18,187 bases of DNA, taken from the NCBI RefSeq assembly GCF_000499385.1, contig NW_013654584.1, positions 1 to 18,187 of the forward strand. The letters run 5' to 3'. The notes under the pieces are model-generated. The model searched no databases. It worked only from the letters and a program-made list of their open reading frames with translations, and was not told the origin of the DNA. Positions 10,075 to 18,187 of the stretch are shown in pieces. Both the position numbers and the translations under genes were made by a program. Positions within the stretch are counted from its first letter, which is position 1; each line of letters begins with the position of its first letter. The DNA comes from Eimeria necatrix. Lineage: Eukaryota > Apicomplexa > Conoidasida > Eucoccidiorida > Eimeriidae.

Positions 10075-12477
10075 TTAGTCTGCTAGGCGTACTAACAGCA
10101 AGCTTGCGGCGTCCGCTATGTCCTTGTCTCGGTGCTGCAGATACCAGAAAGAAAAAAACTTCAGCTGGCGTACACAGGCCATGCACATGTGTGGCTGCTG
10201 AGACTCTCCGTATGCTGAAACGCTCCATATGCCTAGCCTACAGGATAGTGACCGGGATAGTGACCGTGCAAGCTTGCAAAGAAACTGCTATTGCTGAGTG
10301 AACTCCTGCTGACACTGTGCAGGCTGGCATAGGAACGACAACGCCCACATCAGTCTAGAACCCCAATATCTGCTATCTCACCTGCTGCAGTTTTTTGAGT
10401 TTTGGTATTGCCCCTGCTGCCTTCACTCCTTGCACAAACTCGGGGCGTTCTTCATTCTCATCGCCTATCAAATCCTCCAGATGGTAGATAGCCTCCAGTT
10501 GCGTGTAGACGTTTGTTGCGTCTGGGGAGCTGAGCAAATGCCACGGGTTCAAATGTGAAAGTTACCTGGACTGGCCCATCACTCTGCCGTACGCTGATCA
10601 GCTGTTCTTTCCAGCAGCAGAGTCCCGTGAGCTGACACATAGATGTTCTGAAAGAACCCAAAGGTGCTTGATGCTTTAATGATGTGACACAGTGAAGCTA
10701 GTTCTTACACATCCAGGAAGCGCACGAGCTGCGCTATGCCGCCTCCTTTCATGAACGCCCGACGATACTTATCGTCTGCAAGTGGAAACGAAACGAAAGC
10801 AGAAAAGCTGCCACATAAGAAACCTCTAACAGCCCTTCCGTCCGTGTGGTCACAGCACTGCTTCACAAGGTTCACTACAAATAACAGGGCCATGACGTGT
10901 CTCTCGCAAAGTGTAGTTCTGTACCAAGGACGTAGATATTGCGAGCTGTCTGCGCGCAAGCTGCTCGCATGCCTTCGATGTCGGATTTCATGCCTTGGAT
11001 CAGATAGGGTATAGCTCCCGCATTGAACATCGCAATACAATTTTCCCTGTCTGAAAGTCGTCACAGCGCAAGCACGAAGAAGACCCCCTATTCAGCTTCT
11101 TGTATGCCCCGATAAGAGTTTGTTGGCAAGGTAGCAAACACAGGAACAGCCCACACATCCCTGATGTTCCTGAATCTTCGTTCGAATGGCTTACTGTCGA
11201 CAGATAGGAAGGAAAGCGCGACAACTGCCGAGTGTTTCCGGTCAAGTTCCTGTACAGAAGCGTATGCTGTGGTTCCGTAGGGCCGTTAATATTACAGAGA
11301 TCGGGCGCATCTAAAATTAAAGCGTGTACAACCCATTACACCATGGATGTACTCAAGTATGCCATTGGTCTGAGCCACGCATGCTGAAAATCCCTGCAAC
11401 TATTCTGAGACTGACCTTAGAAGCCAAAAGTTTTACCAGGACCTCTATGCCACCAGCCTCTCTAATTTCATCCTTAAGGTGCGGCTCCTCTGCGAGCAGG
11501 CGAGGGACACTTCGTACATACAAACCATGAAAACTGGTGCGAAGCTCCATGTATGATACCCCTTCTGGAAGTGCAATGAGCATGTTTAGAGCTGCTTGGG
11601 AACCCAAAAAGGGGGCATAATTTCTTTCCCTCACGTTCGCGTGAAGCAAATATGGCGAGCTGAGTCGCAGCAAGTGCCCCAATCGTTTCGGGGTCAGCTG
11701 CCCATGGATGCATTCGTTCCTCCAGCTTCTCTATCTGCAATCGACACAAAATACCTGAGCTCGCTAACAGTTTGTGTGCGCCTCAGCAATACAAGGGGAA
11801 GGCATTCGTTCAAAGCATGTATTACGCCCCATGGTGAGACTTTTGCCTGTAGCCGAACCGCTCACTACCCAATGCTTTTGCGTCTGTAACGCCCCTAACT
11901 ACACAGAAAAATACGCACTGTTTATGTAATTCCACTCAAGCTGGCACCTCAAAATCGTTAACTAGTACCACCGGATCACAGGCCTCCCTAAAAATGCCTT
12001 CTGTTAATCATGTTCACTTACCTCACAAGTGGAATCGCAAAGGCGCACGAATTCGGCAATGTCGCTGTTGTCGTACGCTCTATCAAACCGAACAACGTCA
12101 TCCCCCACTGACAGACGAACAGAGCACAAACGCAACCAACACCATACGCCTAGTCATCTTTACTCAAGACTGTCTGCCGGCGGTGCAAAACGCGCACAAA
12201 GACAACGCCGTGTGGCCTGAAAATGATCTGGCTCAACAAAAGGCCGCGCACCTGTTCCAAAGGAAAGCATGTTTTTCAGCTTTCCACCATACTCATTCTC
12301 CTGAGCCTTCCGTTTGTAAGCGGTCTGCAGGGCAAGCACAGTCGATGGCTTGGCTGTTGCTAACTAATACGACGCAAAGCCCGAACATTTCAGTGCTGAT
12401 ACGAACTACTCATCAAATGAGTCAAACGTCCTACAGGCCAAACTTACGTCCCGCCCGGCGCAGCACTGGTTCCCCAT
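10075..12477 (-). CDS. ARO: Armadillo repeats only protein (ARO), rhoptry surface scaffold; ten exons
   Basis: Hand-spliced exons on the minus strand, 5' to 3': 12477-12448, 12324-12252, 12107-12022, 11734-11635, 11489-11416, 11249-11195, 11050-10925, 10775-10709, 10529-10382, 10134-10075 (TAA). All introns are GT-AG, 123-287 nt; phases agree at every junction and the joined frame has 272 codons plus stop, close to my recollection of Plasmodium and Toxoplasma ARO. The N-terminus MGNQCCAGRD has Gly2 for myristoylation and Cys5/Cys6 for palmitoylation. Diagnostic segments include EERMHPWAADPETIGALAATQ, then armadillo repeats with DEIREAGGIEVLVKLL, HSAVVALSFL, NAGAIPYLIQGM, FMKGGGIAQLVRFL and AAGAIPKLKKL. 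From the family: ARO coats rhoptries on the cytosolic side and, with myosin F and AIP, positions them at the cell apex. The exon 2 acceptor is the least certain junction: the CAG ending at 12301 also fits in phase and would remove eight residues. Confidence 0.9.
10243..10266. repeat. 12-bp perfect tandem duplication in the last ARO intron
   Basis: The unit ggatagtgaccg occurs twice back to back (10243-10254 and 10255-10266) inside the intron at 10135-10381. It is far from the donor and from the pyrimidine-rich acceptor, so no effect on splicing is expected. Confidence 0.9.
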
Positions 12478-15400
12478 TTCCACTAATGGCGAAACTGAGG
12501 GTCCTAAAAGCGCAGCATGCAAGAACTAAGCATGCAAATGAAGCTGCAGCCCTCCACCCTTTATTCGTAGATGCGTGCCAATATAACACAAAACCTGAGG
12601 AAATCCTGAAACACGGCGAGAACTCTGCTGAAGTCGGAGGTGGTGTGAAAATGCATGGGCGCCAGTCCTCACGGGTGAAGCTTCTGCAAATGCTGCTGTT
12701 GTGAACCACACCTGATTAAGCTGTGTGTCCGAGCAGCCCGCAAGCATCGTAACGAGAGATGCGGCGGTGAAGTGCCGCTTCTCTCTAGCAGCACAGCGGC
12801 TGTTACCCTTCGTTGTTGCCGGCGGTAAATTCAGTTGATGTTGCAGGCGCTCCGGACCTCACGTCTGCTGCCGAGTTCGCTTTAGAACACCCAGTTGCCT
12901 GCTTATTCAGATTGTGTGCCTTCCTAATAAATCCTGCCAGGGGTTGGGCATGAAAGCTGTAGATGCAGATGCTGTACTTTGGGGGGCCCCTCGAGGAGAG
13001 TTGCGGAGCCGTGACCAGCTCTGTTGGCCACAGTATGCGGCTAGCCTGCAGAGTTAGCCGATCTATACAAGGGCTGCTTAAAAGCCAAATTAAACCTCAA
13101 ATCAACACTATGTTACGGAGATGAACCTTGCAACAGAGGATCGAGACTAGGGAGCAGCCATGACCCCCGCCCCCAGTCCATCTAACCTGGACCAGCCGAA
13201 TAAAGCTCTCCAAATCCCTACAAATGACTCCAAAGAACGCCTTGTGGTTTCATAGACGCCCCGAGAGCCCAGCAAGCCCCGGAATGTGAGTCAGCTCATC
13301 AGCTGCCGCAGAGCCACGGCAGCACGGCGCGTTCTTGGTTCGTTCTGCCGGTAAGAAGAGGCGAAAACAGCTAGGATATTCAATGATTACGAGTAACTTT
13401 ACATTTGCCAGAGCCCCTGGTAAAATGCTCAAACGGACGGCGTTCGCGTTAGTCATGAGAACCTCGAGTCATGGTCCGACCAGCCAGAGGCCACTAGGGC
13501 TGACCAGACATTTTGTTGAAGCAACAACGTTGAGCGGTGTTCTCTGTTGTGTTTTTATGTGTTTGTTATAGAATTCCAAACGCAATAAAAGGGTTTATTA
13601 CGAGCCATTTCGACGAACAACCCATCCATAACAATTGCAGCTGCCTTCCTACGTGCGCGTCGCTGGTGGACCACGGCTTTCCACTATAGACTTTGCACTG
13701 AAATTCAACTTATCTTGTCAACGGATCTAATAGTTGCCCTTCAACTCCATAAAGAGGTGATTTGGCTCCGGTGGCACAAATTAGTTCGCAAACAATGCAG
13801 TGTGCAGCGGCCATCTTGCTTATGTATGGCCCGGCTACATGCTGCAAAAAGCAGACGTTCCTGTCAGTCTGGGCAGCTCAGCCTGCGTGATTTGGTGCTG
13901 TAATGACTCTTCTCCTCTTAAAAGAGGCAAAAGTGGATCGTTGCTGTGGCACAATTCGTAGCACATGGCTCCTACAAGACGCAAGGAAACTGACAGCACG
14001 GGAGACCAGCAGGCTGAGCGCAGAAGTCTAGCATCAAAGAGTTTCGCCCCCGCTGTTGAGGTTGCTGTCTTTACTACATAACAGAGCAATGCACTGTTCC
14101 TCTGCCCGGAGTACGTTCTATTCCCATAGTCGGTTCGATGTACAGTAGCTAGCTTAAAGTATCGATGTACTGCGCTTCACCGAGAAACTCCTGAAGAGCT
14201 CTTTTAATCGTAGGGGAAGAAGTCCTATAAACAAAAAATTATATATGCTTATTTACAATATATAAACATTAATTCTGAGGGCACAATTACATACGTATTA
14301 CGCGTCGTGGTACTCCTGTCAAGACGGGTTCGTTAAACGTTGAAGACAGCATCGCAACGAACCACAGGCCGTCAAATTGCACATCTCGACAGATGCCTGA
14401 GAAAAAGCGCAGTGATTATGACGTTCCACGAGAGTTCCTTAATCTCTGGGGCAACTAGTCAGGAAGCACACTGCTTATGCTGGCCAATCTCTTGCGAACA
14501 GAAAGGACCATCATGCAACGCTCAGCTCCTGTTAAACGAACGTGGAAAGAAGGGTTCCTACACCTAGCTTCATGCCAGAGGCACAAACGGTTCCCCGACT
14601 TGCCCTGCTGCTGCAAAACAGTACACGGCCTGGTTTTGCAGGTAGTTCTTTCATAGTCGCTGTTTAGTCCCAGTCTCACACCGAAATGTGGCGATATGTT
14701 TAGCTTGTCATGTTTTTTTACTCAAATGGAAATGAACGCGAATTAGTAGAAGTGCATTTTATCCATGCAAAGCATGTAGGACAACGAGTACGGAAATGCC
14801 GTACTCTCTGGAGCTCTGTTGTAACAACCTTGAGCCTAGCAAAGCAGGTTGCCAACCTACGTTTGCTCTCCTCCGTACTGCATTTTACAGTAAAAGTCAA
14901 GACAAGAATAGTCAGCTATTCACTATATCAGCTGTGCTACTTTTCCGAGGTTTGCTAATAAAAGAAACAGTACCTGTAGTGAGACGCACCATATTTAAGC
15001 AAGGAAAAGGCCTTGAGAGAGCGTGTTAGTCGACTTTAGCAAACTCAGTAAGTACAAAATCAATAAAGTGTTTAAAAGAACAGAGCTCTAAGGGTGGCTA
15101 GGCCCGAGGGGTTTTGCAGCCCAGCCTGGGGCGGGCAGTGGGCCGGCAGCTTATACTGGCCACGTAGTAAGCGAAGCCCAGCTTTGGTATGGTGTGTTCC
15201 GCCCATCTTAGCTGCACTGGTCCGTACCCAATACGACCAACTTAAGACACGTTTATACACTAAAAGGGTCCAAGCATCATAATTCTAAGTCCAACTTCAA
15301 AAATGTTACAGTTGTCTCCTCCTTGGCGTTTTCCTCCCTGCATGCAAGTGTTGTGGATTCAGCTTCAATGCCTCTTGAGAGCACCTAACCCCCCCGCATA

Positions 15401-16105
15401 TCTGCAGAGGACGCAGGGCCTGATTGTCAATCGTTCTATTTTGAATTATATGCCCCTGAGGGAAATTTCTTGGCTACACTGCAGTGCTGACAATTAGGGA
15501 GACTGTGCATTTCTAGGATTATGTCGATTCGGCCGGTCACGAGCAAGCAGCTTTGAGTCATCAATTGAGAAACTCAAAAATACACTTAGTGGAAGTTTGG
15601 AATTTCCTAAATGGTCTCAAAGGCCAACCGCTGGGTCAGTGGAGGCTGGCAAAATGGTGCGCATGGTTACGGCCCCTGTTCATTTAGTTTTACACCAAAG
15701 TTCAATCGACTCTTGCGATTTGAAAATTAAGATTAATAATACAGTGGAGCCCTACAGTCTACGTCCTGTGGCAGTTAGCACAGCGCCGAATGCAGAGAAA
15801 AAAGGCGCAAAGCGGGGAGACGCCAAGCTACAACTCTTTGTCCCACCGAGGACCGCGTGTGCTGTCTGCATACATGCATCAAGCATTGATGAATCTTTTT
15901 CTTTATACGAGGGTTTTGTTGTTCGAATGTAATGGATATAGTGCACGGAACCAGAGCTTCCTGTCGCTCATTTTGGTGCAGGCTAGCGCCCACGCCACTT
16001 AATCAAACCAGTGCAGTGTGCCTTCAGACTATTTACAATGCACTTTCCACACCTAACAGACCGTATTTTTTTCACACTTGAATATAATGGCCTTGCTTTG
16101 CAGCC
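12478..16105. other. ARO 5' flank and gene-poor stretch, no supported gene
   Basis: The first few hundred bases above 12477 should contain the ARO promoter and 5' UTR; I see no element I can name. The rest holds only short frames without recognisable motifs (the longest is 111 codons at 15597-15932, plus). An AT-rich patch occurs at about 14221-14275 and a locally GC-rich patch at about 15090-15230. No tRNA, snRNA or rRNA similarity was recognised. Confidence 0.4.
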
Positions 16106-16492
16106 ATGGTAGAGGCAAAACACCTAAATGTAATCATCGTGCTTTGCAACCGTTGTTGCAACAAAAAAAGGATAGTAGAACACCTCCACCATACCGAAAT
16201 CGGCCAGCTGTTTGATCATATGGGAAAAGGGGGAGCGGTGATCATCCTGGCCAGGCACTGTAACAAAGAAAAGCCTTGGCTCCACTGCATCGCCGAGCAT
16301 GAATTCCCACTACTCACTGATTCCAGACACCTCATATGCAGCGTTTATGCCCTACTTGCGGCCAGTTCAATACGCAGGGGGCTTCAAGTAGCGCCTGCGA
16401 CCCTTGCCTACAAATTTGGTATTCATACAGATCAGTGTTGCCCGCACCTATATTTGTGCACCGGGCACAAATATGGGTGCAGGCAACACTGA
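16106..16492 (+). CDS. Unrecognised 128-codon open frame, doubtful
   Basis: ATG to TGA frame rich in His, Cys and Lys (12 Cys in 128 residues). An acceptor-like tttgcag lies just before the ATG. I recognise no domain, and the last 22 codons consist of the hairpin sequence at 16427-16497, which suggests the frame is fortuitous. It stands alone with no neighbouring exon I can attach. Listed only because it is the longest frame in this part of the window. Confidence 0.12.
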   Translation: MVEAKHLNVIIVLCNRCCNKKRIVEHLHHTEIGQLFDHMGKGGAVIILARHCNKEKPWLHCIAEHEFPLLTDSRHLICSVYALLAASSIRRGLQVAPATLAYKFGIHTDQCCPHLYLCTGHKYGCRQH

Positions 16493-16497
16493 TCTGT
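16427..16497. repeat. Long inverted repeat, 33-bp arms with 5-nt loop
   Basis: Arm 1 (16427-16459) and arm 2 (16465-16497) are reverse complements at 31 of 33 positions, separated by accgg. The two differences are transitions: near the middle, arm 1 has C where the complement of arm 2 has T, and six bases further it has T where the complement has C. In a plus-strand transcript one becomes a U-G wobble and the other a C-A mismatch. The structure is far longer than expected by chance. It could be a cruciform-forming element, a small inverted-repeat mobile-element remnant or a hairpin RNA; nothing in the flanks decides between these. Confidence 0.9.
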
Positions 16498-17736
16498 GCC
16501 TAGATATATCTAGGACGCTGCATGGGCAACTTCAGCACGGAAAACAAGTGCACCCTAAACCTTCGGCGTAGTCCGCATCTCTTCCAAACAAGCTGGCTTT
16601 AACTTTTTCGATTTGTTTCAGTGCTGTGCCTACGGCGCCTAGGATACTGTTGAGATACATTCAACCTTGCAGCCACAAGCATTACGCACCGCGATCCGAA
16701 GTTCTTTACAGGCAAAGCACTTCACCTGGAGCCTAGGAGCCCTCCTAACATTTCCGAATGCCAGCACCCTCAACTGAGATCCACCGTAAGTAGTCAGACA
16801 CAAGAAGACAGATTGCATACGTCAGGCCATTTGAGCTATAAGGTAAGTTGAACAACAACTAAGGGCATATTTGAGAAACCTTATTCTTAGCCCCTATGTT
16901 GTCTTGACTCATCAACAGGCAGTAGGCCACCTCTCCAGATCTTAGTCGTGCGCAAAAGAGGTAGTGAGTCGGCCTTAAGCTTCTCCAGAAATACAGGCGA
17001 AGCGCACTTGATTGGACTAGAGCCAATAAAACCGACAAAGAACTGTTTGCACGAGAGGCCTTTTGTCACTTCTCGTCATCTCCAGTCCACAGCCCCCGAA
17101 TCTTCTTTTGACCCTTATACCCCCCTCTAATGAGCGATTTTTGATACATTCACAGCTGAAGTACTCGTGGCGGATAAGGACTAGTTCGGTTGTATCTTAT
17201 CTAGAACTAGTACTTGTCATACTTTAGCTCTCCGAGTTAAGCCACTGGAGTCAAAACATAAATAATCTCTGCGGAACGCACAGCAGTTGTTGGTGACAGA
17301 ATTAGTCGGCCAAAAACCAAAAATTTCGAGCAATAATGAGAAATTATTAATTGGAAGTCGCTATCAGAAGCTATTGGGTCGCGATTTTAAGTACTAGGCT
17401 CACACTGTGGAAATATTCTGTGATTGTACGGGAACGCTACAAGCACACTTCAATATGTTGGTATAACGGCGGTGAAGAGCCACTAAAGCTGCGTTAGAGG
17501 CTTCGAGAGGAAAGTACTGTAGTGTTGAAATGAAGCTGTTGTTTAAAAAAGAAAAAATAATAAAAATTGTGAGGCATTAGGCTACTGACGGCTGCTCTGC
17601 TTCCCAGCGGCTGGAGGGGCGGCGAGGTTTGGTGGTGAGCGTCTGGCTGCTGCATCTGTGCGTCCCCGCGACGCGAGAATATGTCTTTATGAATGCTGCA
17701 AACAGCCCTTCCGATTACTGCCTTCTGTGAACCTCT
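16498..17736. other. No supported gene
   Basis: Only short frames without motifs. An A-rich patch lies at about 17543-17571 and a small AT-rich inverted repeat (aataat...attatt) near 17332-17350. Composition becomes GC-richer from about 17580, towards the possible coding segment at the right edge. Confidence 0.4.
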
Positions 17737-18093
17737 TTATAGGTTTAGGCGGCGACCGGCTTGTCTAATTCTAGACGCTGGATGTGCTGTACGCATAGTC
17801 GCGCCAGCAACAACGGCGGGTATACCTGCAGCATCCTGCGACTCGACCTGCTAGCACTTTTCTGCTGCAGACAGTTGGCGTTCTGAGGCACTTTTAAAAG
17901 CAACTGAGCCGCCTGGCTTCCTGAATCCGCCCCGCTTAGCCTGGGACCGCCCTGCGCTTCCCTGCCAGGCCGCACGTGTGGTAGCTACGGCTACGCCTAC
18001 CCCATCCGAGCTCGAGAGGTCCTCTTCGGTCATTTCGAATGAAAAAAGCAGGTCAGTTTGTCTTTCAAGCCCTCCATCTTTCTCCTGCTCCCT
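17737..18093 (-). CDS. Possible coding segment at the window edge, interrupted by one in-frame TAG
   Basis: On the minus strand a frame is open from 18093 to 17854, meets TAG at 17853-17851, then stays open in the same frame to TAA at 17739-17737. The composition is protein-like: an acidic patch (MTEEDLSSSDG, Met at 18033) followed by an Arg/Gly/Ala/Lys-rich part. Possible splice sites exist (GTAGGC after the SSSDG codons, AG before 18080), so this may be the first or an internal exon of a gene whose other exons lie outside what I can join. I do not recognise a family. It could equally be chance open frame in GC-rich DNA, or a decayed gene. Confidence 0.2.
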
Positions 18094-18187
18094 TCACGAC
18101 TCAGCCTTTCCCCGGCGTCCGACCCGCCGCTCCTCGCAGTCTGGCTAGTATTCGCATGCAGTTGCGGCTCGGAACGAGGGAACTTGG

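Noticed and set aside
10589..10645. Extra ARO exon between 10709 and 10529
   Set aside because: The 10709 donor and 10529 acceptor match in phase directly and the joined sequence fits the family; the intervening frame adds nothing.
11372..11415. A 22-nt intron followed by a small exon reading GFSACVAQTNGIL
   Set aside because: Skipping directly from 11416 to 11249 keeps phase and produces a continuous armadillo repeat, so the extra exon and tiny intron are not needed.
11490..11634. Apparent +1 frameshift in ARO after the FASRE codons, because a second minus-strand frame continues through NYAPFLGSQAAL
   Set aside because: It is an intron that happens to be open. Donor GTGAGG at 11634 and acceptor at 11490 join the exons in phase (Gln at the junction) and give a normal repeat length.
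11994..12704. 236-codon plus-strand open frame
   Set aside because: It lies antisense to the first three exons of ARO, has no recognisable motif and an unstructured composition; the minus-strand splice model explains the region far better.
12673..12784. Armadillo-like upstream exon on the minus strand (TAASLVTMLAG...)
   Set aside because: It lies upstream of the MGNQCC start and the resemblance is weak; the ARO model is complete without it. The frame ending at 13187 was dropped for the same reason.
15094..15282. GC-rich patch with overlapping frames on both strands, possible structured RNA
   Set aside because: Only a short inverted repeat (ggcc...ggcc) is visible and no match to snRNA, SRP RNA or RNase P signatures.

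Overview
The window looks like nuclear DNA of a coccidian apicomplexan, most likely Eimeria or a close relative. Three things point there: a very long open frame packed with homopolymeric amino-acid tracts written almost entirely as CAG repeats; an intron-rich neighbour with short GT-AG introns; and the recognisable apicomplexan rhoptry protein ARO. There are no bacterial operons, Shine-Dalgarno sites, tRNAs or CRISPR arrays. Species cannot be fixed from the sequence.

Layout. Positions 1-4599 are gene-poor flank: a diverged direct repeat at the left edge, a C-rich tract near 3.94 kb, and the presumed promoter/5' leader of the first gene. Positions 4600-8838 (+) are one intronless 1412-residue frame. 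It combines a lysine-rich N-terminus with an NLS-like cluster, a cysteine-phosphatase-type RNA 5'-triphosphatase domain (HC-x5-RT signature), a probable divergent RRM split by a Q/E-rich insertion, and a Pro/Gly-rich tail with repeated WG/GW dipeptides. Positions 8839-10074 are the shared convergent 3' flank. Positions 10075-12477 (-) hold a ten-exon gene that I could splice by hand in consistent phases into a 272-residue armadillo-repeat protein starting MGNQCC, i.e. ARO. Positions 12478-18187 contain no gene I can support, but they do hold a 33-bp-arm hairpin at 16427-16497 and a low-confidence coding segment at the right edge (-).

The two real genes are convergent and not obviously related in function. 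ARO is a lipid-anchored scaffold on the cytosolic face of rhoptries. The large protein is probably nuclear and/or RNA-associated. Its combination of RNA triphosphatase, RRM-like fold and WG/GW-rich tail is the most unusual thing here and would suit an RNA-processing or small-RNA factor; that role is inference.
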